Shown piece after piece: positions 1-12,000 of a stretch of DNA of 64,000 nt. The DNA lies in contig AP031358.1 in assembly GCA_037833965.1 (NCBI GenBank), positions 10,238,001-10,302,000 of the forward strand. Reading direction: 5' to 3'. Position numbers and translations under genes: made by a program. This stretch comes from Marchantia polymorpha subsp. ruderalis. Taxonomy: Eukaryota; Streptophyta; Marchantiopsida; Marchantiales; Marchantiaceae. The first letter of the stretch is position 1. Every line of letters begins with the position of its first letter. The notes under the pieces are model-generated. The model was given only the letters and a program-made list of their open reading frames with translations, was not told the origin of the DNA and searched no databases.

Positions 1-1265
1 TGACAATAAGTTGAGCTTGCTTCTTACTCCTTCCATGAGCTCCCAACCATTGCCTTCTTCCAACCTCGCCTTTTCTTTGCTTTGTAGAACCAGTAAGGCT
101 GCGAGGCAAGTTTACTGGTGATCTTCGTTTCCCGCAACTTCTTCCTCCACCTGTTCATACTCTATCCACTCCATGTTGTTGAACAATTGTCGCTGCATGG
201 GCCGTCCTCCTTGTGGTGTCGGCCGAATTTGACAAAACTTAGCAATGTGACCCATTCGTCCACATGCATAGCATTGACGATTGTCACGAACTTCAGCTCC
301 TCCTCGAACCATTCCGTTATTTGCATAACCTTCTTGCAAATTTGGAACTCTTGGTCGTCGAATCTCACCTCCAAATCTTGGTGGTGGTCATCTTGTTGGT
401 GCAAAACCTTCTCTACGTCGAAGATTTTCCAACTTTATCGGTGTTGGACCAAATGGATCTAAAAAATTGCTTATTGGTTCACCATGTGTGACACCAAAAG
501 CACCTGAAATTTGTTGAGCAATTGTGATTGCTTCATTCACAGTAGATGGATTGCTTACCATCACCTCCTTTCGAATTTGATCTATTCAAGCCTCGTTTGA
601 AAACATCCAAGTCTTTTACTCTTCTTATATTCATGATAGATACTTGAAGATCACAAAATTCTTCAATGTACTCATGAATACCTTCTTTCTGCTTTAGATC
701 CCACAACTTCATTCTTGCCGTTTGAAGAGAATCCACTACTTGAAAATTTTGCAAAAGTCAAACCTACATTCCACTCCACGAAATGATAGCACCTCGTTCT
801 GAAATCATTCTCTTCCATGCTGTGTATCATCTGAGAGCCTTATCCGTAAGATAAGATCTCATGAACATTCTTGCAATATAATCAGAAACATGAAGATGGG
901 ATAAATGAATATTCATCTTCATAATACATCCCTTTAACACTCTCATTGCTCTACTCCCTTTGTAAGCTTCCACCTTACAGGATTAGCAAAAGATTTGTTT
1001 GATCTTCAATCTCTTGAAGACGTCTCTTATTTGCCTATGCTACATCAATAGGAGTTGGTTCTGGCTGAACTTGGGAAGCTTGAACTTGAGGTTCAACTTC
1101 CATCTCTCCAACTCTCTCTCTCTCTACTTTCTCACTCTCCAATGCGAAGATTTTATCTTCCATGGCTTGCTGCTTGGTATGATCATCTACTATTGCTTTT
1201 CTCAACTCCTTCATCTCTGCCATGATTGCATTGAGAACCTCACCCATATCGATTGATGTCTTCAT
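1..1265 (-). pseudogene. Ty3/gypsy-type retrotransposon gag, decayed, 3' part outside window
   Basis: Three minus-strand fragments in order make up a gag protein. The N-terminal piece (1265-1035) is helical and charged. A middle piece (about 850-533) contains AWKRMISERGAI and LWDLKQKEGIHEYIEEF, which resemble the capsid region of plant gypsy gag proteins. The C-terminal piece (339-112) has a CCHC zinc knuckle, CYACGRMGHIAKFC. The pieces lie in different frames with stops between them, including a TGA just before YTAWKR where these proteins often have Trp. The copy is therefore dead. Gag would package the element's RNA. The protease and polymerase part, if present, lies beyond position 1. Assignment to gypsy rather than copia rests on the style of the capsid region and is fairly but not fully sure. 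Confidence 0.7.
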
Positions 1266-1856
1266 GCTTTCTCACACTCCCTCTAATACAAAGTGAGTAT
1301 AATCACCATGTGAACTCTCAACAAAGGCGTCACAAAAGGTGCAGGTGATTCTATCACAACTCTATAGTACTCCTCTCCATAATTCCTCACAAAAAAATAT
1401 CTTCATATACTTTTCTGTCGATATACTGTTCTAATCTCTACATAAGTGCTGAACCGAACCGGGGCAGGTGGTTCAAATCCATGAAACCTTCAATATAGAA
1501 TGTATATTGTACAATCCTAAGTCTCTCCATAAGTAATTATTGGAAGAATCAGTAGCACTCTCGACTCCATCACTCTAATCATAAAATCTGCACCCTAACA
1601 AGCCACAAGGTATATCAAAAAATGATGTTTCTCCATGCAACGAAGGTGAATATTGAATAGGTTAGGAATTGGCTAGTGCAGTATTGTATTCCTGTGAATC
1701 CCGTCCATATCTGCAAAACCACAATTTCCCCCTTCCATCTCTCTAATGCAGATTATTGACCTCTGCCAGTCTCTATACACTCTCAAAACTGCACTTCATC
1801 ATCTTTCACTTGCTATTCCATGATGGTTAATACACACTCAAGGAAAGAGCAAGGTT

Positions 1857-1868
1857 GCTCTGATACCA
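1857..1868 (-). other. Primer-binding site for initiator tRNA-Met (gypsy element)
   Basis: The minus strand reads TGGTATCAGAGC, the standard plant retrotransposon site that pairs with the 3' end of initiator tRNA-Met. It starts one base after the LTR edge and lies about 590 bp upstream of the gag start, as expected for a 5' end. Confidence 0.85.
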
Positions 1869-1957
1869 CTGTAACACTAGGGTTTAGGGAAAAGCTCATT
1901 CGAAGATAGAAACATAAACTCTGAAGATGAGAGATACCAACAATGGTTCTACTCTTC

Positions 1958-1965
1958 CTTATATA
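1958..1965 (-). promoter_or_regulatory. TATA box of the gypsy LTR
   Basis: The minus strand reads TATATAAG about 90 bp before the inner LTR edge. Transcription would start about 30 bp further on, near 1930, leaving a short R-U5. The position fits an LTR promoter. Confidence 0.5.
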
Positions 1966-2059
1966 GCTCTCACCAACCAGTATAAGGAGATAACATCTTA
2001 TCCCTACCATCCATCCCACTCCTAGTGGATGAATGATGTGGCGGATAACCCTAACAAGC

Positions 2060-2215
2060 ACACGGATCGCTGACGTGGCGCTCCCAACTAACACACTAAC
2101 TAACACACTCAATCCTTACCTACAAGCACACTGATTGATGACGTGACACTGTCAACTAACACATCCATTATGTACCTACCAAGTGCGCGGATCGCTGACG
2201 TGACAGCTATGACTA
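2060..2215 (-). repeat. Three diverged tandem repeats with TGACGTG cores in the LTR promoter
   Basis: Units of about 57-68 bp each carry GAT(C/G)G(C)TGACGTG(G/A) and are mostly followed by a CAACTAACAC-like tail. The cores are at 2071-2078, 2139-2146 and 2196-2203. TGACGTG is a bZIP-type (hybrid C/G box) binding core. The repeats lie upstream of the LTR TATA box, where enhancers of LTR promoters usually sit. A regulatory role is inferred. Confidence 0.5.
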
Positions 2216-2344
2216 GTGCACACTAAAGTATCTATATCAATATTTAGAGTAACCTCTACTTTAGTTCTAACTAACTAAAGATGGTTACAAGAATCAATTT
2301 GCCTTGATAGGTACTCAATCCAACTTCGGTCACCTTCAAATCTG

Positions 2345-2713
2345 TCAATTGAATTCCTCCGGCTCGTTCCATAGCTGCTTCTGCAATTTCACACTCTCGC
2401 AACTCGTTTGTTCCTTAATTTTCAATTGCACTTTCGTGAAATGTGAGGGATGAACTTGCGCTTCTCCTAGTCTAGTCTGTCTCTGCAACGATATTGCAAA
2501 CTCGTGCGAATTGAAGGTGCTAAAATTTGAATTTTTTTCCCGTGCGGCTTTATCTTTTACTTCAACGGAGATTTGTAGCCAAAAATCCTTTGTAGGTAAC
2601 TTTGAAGACTCTAACGCCGAAGGCCGAAGACCCTCCGCTGAAGACTCTACTAGGCCTTCGTGAAAACCGGGTCTCCAATTCATCCCTTTGTAGTTCGTGT
2701 TTCCCTTGTCCAT
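2345..2713 (-). CDS. Unrecognised 122-codon open frame
   Basis: An uninterrupted minus-strand frame just outside the gypsy LTR. The predicted product is hydrophilic, with a Lys/Glu-rich middle and no signal peptide, membrane segment or motif that I recognise. It could be a leftover of another mobile element or chance. No promoter or splice evidence supports it. Confidence 0.15.
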   Translation of the reverse strand: MDKGNTNYKGMNWRPGFHEGLVESSAEGLRPSALESSKLPTKDFWLQISVEVKDKAAREKNSNFSTFNSHEFAISLQRQTRLGEAQVHPSHFTKVQLKIKEQTSCESVKLQKQLWNEPEEFN

Positions 2714-3879
2714 TCCTCACGTTCTTGGGCTTGTTAGAATGAGCAAGTCGAGCTCTATCTAGTGGGATCCTTCCTATCCCCTACTCCTACTCAGCAACTA
2801 TTCAAAATTCCCTAATTACTCCTCTTCCTAGTACTACTTCTCTAAAAGTTAAAACTTACTTATCTTTACTTTCTATATTACATTATTTCCGAAAAAACAA
2901 AAAACTAAACTACCTCAATCTATATATTAATATTATATATAGAATAGGTATCAATAATTATTATTTTGAACAAAAATGAAAGACAATCATTTCACTAGTT
3001 TGAGATTAAGACAAAAAATTCATCTTATTTAGAATTAGAATTAGAATTTATGTAATTTATGAAATAATTTTGGAAAAAATTAAGAAAAATTTCAATAAAT
3101 TCATATTTTCTATTTAAATATCTTATATATTATATTTTTTCATCAATTGATAATTTTAATTCATTGATAAAAGCGACTTATATCAATCAACGCATTCTGC
3201 AATCAATTACATTTATATTTGTAAAATGAAATATATTCCAAAACAAATACACAAAAAAATCATATGTAAATGGTGTATGCTCATATTTTTTTATATATAA
3301 AATTTTCTCATTTTAAATTTATGCAAAATAGTTACATTCTTGATGCATTATACATATATAATATTGTGCTTTGGTTTGGATTCTTCATTTGAGTATACGC
3401 ATTGAATTGTCTGAAGTTGGCAATCAATTGTGGTTTTCAAAAGCTTATTTTTTGTTTTCAATTTAAATGTATATAATATTCTTTTCAGAAATTCAAAATC
3501 CTTTTAGTAACTTTTAGCACCATGTTAATCCAACAAGATCTTTGCATTGAGGATTGAGATGTACATGTTTTTTTCCAGTATACCAATTTTTCTCTCAACG
3601 ATGGAGATGTATGGAGTATGTGATGTATTGGCAAAGCAACTGCTATCCTTGATAATTACCTTTGACATTGAGCACATTCGACACGCTGCACATTTTTGAA
3701 ACATGACGACCTTGCGGGACTTTTTGTTTTAAATATTGCTATTGGAGTGACAATGCATTTATCTAGGATTCGCCAGCAACCCCAAATCTAAAGTGTAACG
3801 CCAAAGTATACAGCTATATAAGATATATAAGGCTATGGCGGTATTGCTACTTTCATCAGATCTCAATTTCTACCTCTGA
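2714..3879. other. AT-rich spacer without recognisable genes
   Basis: Low-complexity AT-rich DNA with short TAGAAT and TATA-type repeats (for example near 3035-3055). I see no coding frame or RNA gene. Confidence 0.5.
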
Positions 3880-4416
3880 TGCATCTAGAAGGTCATGATA
3901 TTGGAGATCAATATCATTGACTTCGTCTTGGATTGGTTGGAAGATCTTATAGTTATTTGGCTGTTTGTTACTTTGCATCATAGTTCATGCCTATCTACTC
4001 CACATGCACTTAAAATCAGAGTCAACCATTTCATCGACTTATAGTAGATGTTCTCAATTATCATAGCAAAAGTGAAGTTTTTCTGGTTGGAGATTTCAAT
4101 GCTCGAATAGGTTGTGCACAATTTACCCAAGTTGGTGATATCTTGACTTCTCTCTCCTTTGAAGAACTTGAAGATAGTATGTGGTCTAGAAACTCTTCTG
4201 ATACTTGTACAAATCCTTTGACAGAACACTTTCTAACCTTTGGAGCCACATGTAATTTGAAAGTTCTCAATAGTATCTCTCTCTTTTCCAACTCCCTTTC
4301 GAATACGTGATTTTATCCTACAAGTGTTAGCACTATTGATTATCTTCTAACCTCGGCCACTAATAGCTCTCTTATTTTGAAATTTGATATTCTAGAACCT
4401 CAGCCAGAGTCAGATC

Positions 4417-6833
4417 ATGCAACTCTCTTATTTACTCTCTTGTTATCAAAAACAATCTCTCTCACCATGCCATTTTGTTTTAGCTTCTCCCAAGTTTCGT
4501 TTAGATCCTAGTAAGAAAAAGCATTACATACTACATTTTCAAAACCTTTTGACTCACACTTCATGGAGCCTTGATCCACATACAGCGAGTGTGCAACTAA
4601 CAGAGTTGCTCAAATACATTGCTTCTAAGTTCTTTTTGCGGCACAAGGATCAAAGAGCTAGGGGGCTTTCTTGCAATGGATGGTTTGACTTTGATTGTAA
4701 GCAAGCAAGCATGAGATCAGTTGACAAGTCTTTGGATTTCCAAAGTCGATTTATCTTGACAAGGCTTTACAAAGACTTGGTGAAGTTTAAAAGCGAGCTT
4801 TTTTGAGGACAAAGCAGGAATCCTTGACAAAGGAGTTGATGGAGAATCCCAAATCCTTTTGGAGACAGTTAGCTTTACGGTCTTCTAAACCTACTCTTGA
4901 TCCCAAAAGTTTGATTGACTTTGCTGAAAAGCTTTATTTCTCTCCAAAGCTGCATCAATGCCTTGTTGTGAAGGAACATCAAGCTTATTTTCTAAATCAG
5001 AGGTGATGACTCAAGTTAGAAAATTAGCAAATGGTAAATCGGAGGATTTGCATGGTCTCTCTATTGAACTTTTGAAGTGGGGACGAGATGTTATTGGACC
5101 GATACTCACCAAAGCGTTGGAGAATGTTGCTATGTATGGTTTTCCTTCAACTTGGTCTTTACGGAAGATTGTGACTATTCACAAGTCAAGAAGGAAGGAC
5201 TTGGTGACAAACTATCGCACTATTATTGTGGGTAGTGTTTTTGCCAAGTTGTTTGGCAAATTGATGGAGTCAAAGTTGAGCACATGGATTGAATCTCATC
5301 GAAAGAGAGCGCGGTTTCAAGAAGGCTTTTGCCCCACATACATCATCATTGACCATATCTTGGTGTTGCGTGTTTTATGGGAGAAGTCGAAGGGCAACGG
5401 AAAAGCTTTGTTATGCGCCTTCATTGATTTAAAAAAGCTTTTGACACCGTACCTCGTGAGCATTTATGGAAAAGGCTGCAAGTCATTGGAGTACCATCAG
5501 ATTTTCTAGCAGTTGTGGCCACTTTAAACCATTCTGTTCAAGCCAAGATCAACATTTCTCAAACTGAAGAGGTTTTAAGTACCATTGGAGTGATTCAAGG
5601 TTGTCCTCTCTCTCCTACTCTATTTGGAGTTTTTATAGATGATATCTAAGAGTGGTTGGAGGCATGTGATAGTGAAGGTGTCAAGCTTGGAAACTTTGTT
5701 ATTAAAGCTCTCTTGTATGCAGATGATATCATATTACTAGCACATGATGCAATTAGTTTACAGAAACACCTATACATTTTGGCTAGCTTTTGTATCCAGA
5801 ATCAAATGGAGTTAAATATAGAGAAGTCTAAAGTCATGATAGTGGGCACTAGAGCCAAGTTCTCCTTCTATTACAAGGATCTACAATTAGAATAGGTGAA
5901 GAGTTATAAATATCTAGGCATTGATTTTTCTAATGATTATAGTTGGGCACTTTGCGTGCAAAAGAGAGTAGAAGGTGGTTACAAAGCTCTATATTCATTG
6001 CTAAATCGGTGTAGAAGGGCTCATCTTGTGTCTTGGAATCTTAGGAAATTTTTATTCAGAAGCTTAGTGTTGCCGGTAGTATTGTATGGAATCCAAGTAT
6101 GGGGTTCTAGTTGTAAGAAGACAGGCTGGGAGCGTGTGGAGAGGGTGCAGAAGATATTTCTACAAGAAGAATTGGGTGTGAGAAACCAAACCTCATATGC
6201 TATTCTTCTTGTGGAAACAAGTTGTTTACCTCTAGAGGCTGAAGCTCTATACTTGACCATCACTTACATAAGAAGGGTGATCCTTCTTGCCTTCCTCCTC
6301 AAGCTTTGAGTGCCACACGTGCCAAAGGATGGTAAGCAGATGTGATAACTTGGTCTTTGAGGTAGAATGTGACGGAACTTGACTGGAACTTGCAACCTAT
6401 AGCACTACGTGAACGTTTGAAGGAGGAGTTTCTAAACATTATTTGAAGCAAGCGCGGCACCAAGATGTAGTTTTATCAACTTCATGTGAATCCTGTGCTT
6501 GTGTATTGTGAACATGATTACCTAGCAGGAATCTCTATGTCTCTACGTCATATTATTGCTAGGCATAGAACTGGATCTCATAGGCTTGGAATTGAGGAAG
6601 GACGTTGGCTTCATATTGATAGGAGTGAACGTATTTGTAGGCTATGTGATGGAAGAGAAGTTGAGCATGAAGAGCATGTATTTCTTACTTGTACTAGATA
6701 TGTAGAGATTAGAGTGGCTCATAATATTGATGCAGAGAATTTCTATTCTTTGTTACAGTTAGATCCTTCTGATTTAGGTTGTTATATTGGAGACAGTATT
6801 AGTTACCGTTCTAGTGCTCTTAGCACTAGCTAG
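4417..6833 (+). pseudogene. Reverse transcriptase region of the LINE, broken into pieces
   Basis: Open pieces 4417-4806, 4803-5006, 4958-5509, 5656-5895, 5896-6309 and 6486-6833 carry the linker, the polymerase fingers/palm, the thumb and the C-terminal finger of a LINE polymerase. Both catalytic aspartate blocks (FIDL and YADD) are still present. The breaks are single stops and short frameshifts rather than large deletions, so the insertion is old but structurally complete over this part. Confidence 0.8.
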
Positions 6834-6919
6834 GGATTGGCCTTTGAGGTCTTTTCCCTTGTTTGTGGTTATCGTTTGTATTGTGTTTTTCAGCCTTTTG
6901 ACCCTTTGGGTCCCCCGGG

Positions 6920-6967
6920 CTTGATCTATTACCATTTACCATTTATCATTTATTTACTATTTTACCA
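6920..6967 (+). repeat. Short imperfect TACCATTTATCATT repeats at the LINE 3' end
   Basis: The LINE ends in repeats of the type TTACCATTTACCATTTATCATT rather than a poly(A) run. Some LINE clades end in short tandem repeats, so this may be the true 3' tail. Inference from position only. Confidence 0.4.
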
Positions 6968-9019
6968 TAACGGACTAAACTTTTATCTAAGTTGGGCTTC
7001 CAGATAGAGGAAAGAGATTAAAAGGATTATCTATATATAAGCTCTGTAAGTCCGTTCTAATTAAAGAACCATTTATACAGTTTGTTGATGTTGATACAAC
7101 TATCGCATATATGTGGTTAGTCATAAACATCGATCGAGGTTTTAACCTCACGCGTCGTGAGTTGGATTTAGAATCTAAACTAGACCAAAAGTGGCATTTG
7201 CCACCTTTTTGTTAATTGTGGCATCTAACATTTTTGAAAAGTCTCATTTGTATTGAAAAGATTTGAGTACCGTCTTGAAATCATAAGAGGTTGAGCTTAT
7301 TTCACGGTAACTTCAGGTAGTATTGTTTCTCCATTGTGGTTTATTTAGGCTCCGCCCTCATTTATGTTCACCGGAGACCTAAAGCCATCGATATCTAACG
7401 AGAATTTAAAAGAGTCCATGAACATGCTGATGATTATTCAATGTGATAATACTCAAAGCACAGAGCACTAGTCCCTGAAAAGAAATGAGTTAGACAATAT
7501 TAAACTTCAACTAAATAGTGCGAACTTCCAAAATGCACAAGACGTGAACTCTATTATTCCTCAAAACCTCAGCCGAAGATGAGTGAGATCACCATGTCTT
7601 CAATCCTAGGACCGGAAAGAAACTTGATTCCATAAACGAGTTATTTTGGCATTAGAATTTTAGAAAACCTTAGCAGGATATGTAATAATCTTTTTTCCAA
7701 AAATTACATCCATCAGGTGATCATGCCTTACTTCGATTTCTGTCCACAATCGACTAAAAAACATTAACACACCTCAAGGCTTAATTGTGTCACGGACTCA
7801 ATTTTAAATGTGGCAAATTTTAATGAGGTCTGGTCTAAACTCTTCCACTCTATACCCATCTCTCTAAAATTGTGTCACTTGTACGGTTGTCATTTACTAT
7901 GATATCTACAATCCACTCGAAAGTAATACCTCACTTTCACATGGAGTGAACATGAAGGATACACATCTACCATGCTTTTCCGAATTGTTCTTACATCATA
8001 TGCCCATTTTATAATGGGCTTTCAGTCACATTTTCATTTCCTCCATTGAAATTACTAACGCTTCAGAGTGAAAACGGAGGAACCATCCCAAAGCAAAATA
8101 CCATAACTGTGAAAAATAGTAATAGGTGGTAATAAATAAACTAAAAACCATGCTCTATCAATCATTTTTGGCAAATAGTAATTGCCGTAGTGACTTTGGG
8201 TGGATCAGAAGATAAACCTCAAGATAAATACATTCCCACACGGTTTAAGTTTGTGGGAAACGGTTTGCTTCCTTCTTTCTTTATCTAAACGTGCCATCGT
8301 CTCCCACCTCATCGCACATTTTTCTCCGGCTCATTATTGGTACTGCAAGAGAACCCGCATTGACCACGTCGGCCGGCCGATGATGAAGCAGGACTAATTT
8401 ATTTATTTTACTGTTGTTATAATATTTCATAATGACATCAATATTAATTCCAAACAAAAAATTCTGGAGAAACCCGGGATTTGAAGTGTAACTAGATGCA
8501 AAGAAGTAGCCAGTTTGATAATCTTGCATTGAAATCATAGAAAAGTATGGACTTGGAATTGGACATGTTTGTGAAAGAATATCACAAATTCTTACAATTG
8601 TAAACAAAATGACTTTTATCTTTTTTGTTGTATTGTATAACCTAGTTTAGGTGACTTGTTTTCATAATTTTATGCAAAGCACCAGTTAATGCTATTATAT
8701 GATATCAATCACATCAGATGACGCAGAATCGGACACTTTATTATCTGTATCATTAGTTTATTTATCGTATTTAGTGGAAATTATAATTATCATGATACTA
8801 CTGGGCTTAATCCTCATCATCCATTTTGTTTCATACTCTTACAGCTTGATGGATATTTTCATGCTTTTATATTCTCCCAATTGACTCTCATTTTTCGAAA
8901 TATTGGTTTGTTTTTGTCAGACGTCAATATGATATATATAATACGGTTTATTCTTCATTGTCTCAAAAACTCGAGACAGTATTGAGAGAAATTTTTTGGC
9001 TATAACAACTCTGCTGAGC
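6968..9019. other. No recognisable gene
   Basis: Only short open frames (for example 8200-8397 plus and 8281-8607 minus) with no recognisable motif, and no splice-linked set of exons that I could find. Confidence 0.4.
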
Positions 9020-9056
9020 TGTCAAGCACTCGCTATTAAATAGCGAGTGCTTGACA
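9020..9056. repeat. Perfect inverted repeat, 18-bp arms, 1-nt spacer
   Basis: The left arm (9020-9037) and right arm (9039-9056) are exact reverse complements around a single A at 9038. The inner arm reads AAGCACTCGCTATT. It has mixed base composition, so it is not a low-complexity accident. Confidence 0.85.
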
Positions 9057-12000
9057 CTCATGGAATCGGGAAAAAACCTCGGCTTGAGGCTAGAACTTTC
9101 TATCTGATCGACGGAGGGAGAAATCAGATTTTACTGAAAATTGTGTACGATGTGTTATCGAATGCAGATGGAGGTTGTTGTTGTTTCTTACGACGTTACC
9201 GCAAAGTTGAATGTTCGGTGAAAAATTCACACATGATCTACAATGTTCTCTTTTCTCGAAGGATAATAGAAATCTATAGAAAAATGAAATGAAAGTAAAC
9301 ACTGTATGAAATTGTCCTCCGTGGGGATGGCCGTAGAAACTACTTTCATGAAGATATGGGCGATGATATGTTCACTTCAGAAGGAGGTGTCCTTCTGAAG
9401 TGAACATACCAAGTAAACACCAGACTTGCCGAATCCAGTCGAACGGTTGCTGTGTTTAGGAGCCAGACGTACGTCTTGCAATAAACGTACATGTCAAGTG
9501 ATCCCTTAGCAGAGTGTGTCCGTCCATCGTGGCGGCTCATTGCGCGTACTCCCGCGCAAATTGTCCGCTACACGACATTAGAAGAAGGCCCGATCATGAC
9601 ATCGTACTCATTCAAGACGTAGCCTAGACGAAAACACCCGTCAACGTTGGCAGGTTTCATAAAGAAAGGAGACTGAAACACATCTTGCAAATGCGGGGGA
9701 GTACGTGGTGCCGTAAATCAGTAGGATAACGAAGAAGAATATTCGGATTCATGTTACATATGTTCGAACATCGTGAACGTCGACAAATGGACCTGTGTCC
9801 GCTTTTGACGACTGCTGTGCTCGAGGAGGATCTTCCATTTTTTTAATGTTAATATGAAAATTAAATATTCCTAGTTTGGTAATCTTCCTGCTTAATTTCC
9901 AGTAACTAGAAATAGGCAGAAGTTTGATGCGATACCTTACATGGCTCTAGATTACCCATTGTCAAACTCTGTCGGATTTCAAGCCATTTAAAATTTAAAA
10001 TACATACAAACCAAAAGATGGATTTATCTCTACAAACGAACGCGATAAAATCTTTTGATTCTCTTGAAACCCGTGCAAATTCTACCCGTAGAATGAAAAG
10101 ACATTCTACTTTCAGGATGTCGGAATATCCTCACTGTTTTCCTTCCGAGAATTTTCGCACAACATTCATGGGATTTGGGACCAAAACTCACAAGTCCTTT
10201 CTCGAGACTCATTCTCATTCTTTCATCGTCGATAGCTCATGTATTGGAGCTTTGCAGAAGATACCAGTAGGGAAGTTTCATGCGAAGTTCTTCGTGAAAA
10301 CTCCTGCTCCCAACGCCAATGCTGAAGACCACGCACCTTCACGACCTTGTACTCATCCCTCCGACTCATCTGCGTGACCGAGGTCAATTACAGTAGGCTT
10401 TCCCCTTAACGATGAGAACGTCAATAGAGTCCGGTAATTCGCGTTGGGTTACTCCGGTAGAAAATTCGAACTTTTCCCACCACCTTAACGGAGAAGCCAT
10501 CGGGATTCGGAACTCTCAGCACTTTATGCCCAGCCAATCGATCTTACAAAGCCATGCAAAGAGATATTGGTCAGCTTACAACGACTGCAGCTAGTGTATC
10601 TAAAACTTGGAGTCTATAGAAGAGAAATCTGTCTCCAACAAGCTGCAGAGAAACTTCCTTCCGAAGCTACTGCTATGACATTTGATTATGACATCTTCCT
10701 CATGGCGAGCTCGGCCACCTGAGGACAATCTCGCAGAAGTTACTCAAACTCCTAGGCACATGAGCTCTTGTCGTAGGGTGCTGTGTCCTTGGCCCCCTAC
10801 TTTCAGATTTACACTACAAATCTTGTGAAGCAAGCTTTGCGATTCAATCTATCTTCTTCATCCAGATCTCCTCTCAGAGCATGACTTGAGTCCTATTAGT
10901 CCTCCGGGTCAATTGTCATGAAAGATTCATAGGTTTTGTAGGGCACGTGTGATACGTCGAGAATGGATTGAGGTCAAGTGAAGTCCCTCATCATTATCGA
11001 GATAGACTCATCGAATAGGCTGTATTGGTTCGAAATGTTCTCAAGTTTGTATATATAGTATTGTGCTGTCTGGCCTTGTGAGAAAGGAGGAAACCCGGCA
11101 AGAATATAACTTCCTTCATGTGAAATGACAGCGCACTACACAGCCACTCAAATTTACACGATAACAAGACAAGAAACAATCATTGATGCATGCATGAGCA
11201 CATTAGAAGAACGGACGAGAGGCCCAGAATCTGGAAAGCCAGATGAAAGGGTAGGTGGAACTGCATGCTTATGGCTGATCTAGAGATTCGACACAATGAA
11301 AACTTCCTGTCAACAATGGTCTTCACTTCATTTGTTTTGACCTATAAGAAAATAGAGTAATACAACAAAAGAATTCTTTGAAGTCCAACATAGATGAAAC
11401 CAAAGTGGTAGGTGGGTCTAGGCTTCAATTGCTCACATATGAAAGATGTGTCATTGTATACTAAGACATTTCAACTATCTAATACAGAGCTAATTGTTTG
11501 GTGATCTATAATGCAAAATAACATTTCAAAATTGAAAATTTATAGCTTCATGAATCTCCATGTGTAAAAGAACAAAGACACTATGTCTTTGGCAATTTTC
11601 TTAATTTTCTTTTCCTCGATACTTCTTGTCTATCAATATCTATCATCATCCATTTCAACTTTCTATCACAAAAAGTTTATGCCACCACAATGTTCTTAAA
11701 ATTGCCCTAGTGCTTCGGAATCAAATCTAGATGTGAATTGACCTAAGTTAACCATAAGACATCTTGAAGTTTTTTCATATTAAATATTCATCCATAGAAT
11801 CTATTGCATATATATATTACCTATTCTAAGCCACATGAATGGTAAAATAATATTGTTGTATTTATGGTATTAATAAAAGAAGTTATGTGATAGTATAAGG
11901 AGCATTGTAGAATTTTTTAATAATACGAGTAAAAAACCTTCATGTGTAATGCATATTGTGTTGAAATACACATACATGTATTTCTCAAAGAGAAGAATGT

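Larger units (their letters stand above)
1870..2289 (-). repeat. 5' LTR of the gypsy element (outer edge approximate)
   Basis: The inner edge is fixed by the adjoining primer-binding site. On the plus strand the LTR begins TGTAACA at 1870. The outer edge at TGGTTACA (2282-2289) is chosen because it gives near-matching inverted ends and a 420-bp LTR; the other LTR is outside the window, so this cannot be confirmed. Reading on the minus strand, the LTR has three repeats with TGACGTG cores, then a TATA box at 1965-1958, then a short R-U5 stretch, which is the expected order U3-R-U5. Confidence 0.6.
3880..6967 (+). mobile_element. Decayed LINE (non-LTR retrotransposon) with APE endonuclease, reverse transcriptase and zinc finger
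   Basis: Fragments in the right order make one LINE ORF2-type protein. The endonuclease part has VGDFNARIG (4086-4112), IDYLL, and the catalytic SDHA (4410-4421). The reverse transcriptase has NYRTI, FIDLKKAFDTV across a one-base shift in an A-run near 5433, IQGCPLSPTLFG (near 5596-5630), and the catalytic YADD (5716-5727). The C-terminus has KYLGIDF, LPVVLYGIQVWG and a CRLC-x-H-x-C zinc finger (about 6640-6692). There are several stops (near 4310, 5650, 5893) and frameshifts (near 4803, 5433), so the copy is inactive. The 5' end is uncertain. I cannot assign a clade with confidence. Confidence 0.85.

Noticed and set aside
1471..1482. GGTTCAAATCC resembling a tRNA B box
   Set aside because: No A box at the right distance and no acceptor stem; it lies in the leader of the gypsy element.
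10018..10377. 119-codon plus-strand frame
   Set aside because: No family resemblance, no splice partners, and an overlapping minus-strand frame of similar quality; treated as chance.
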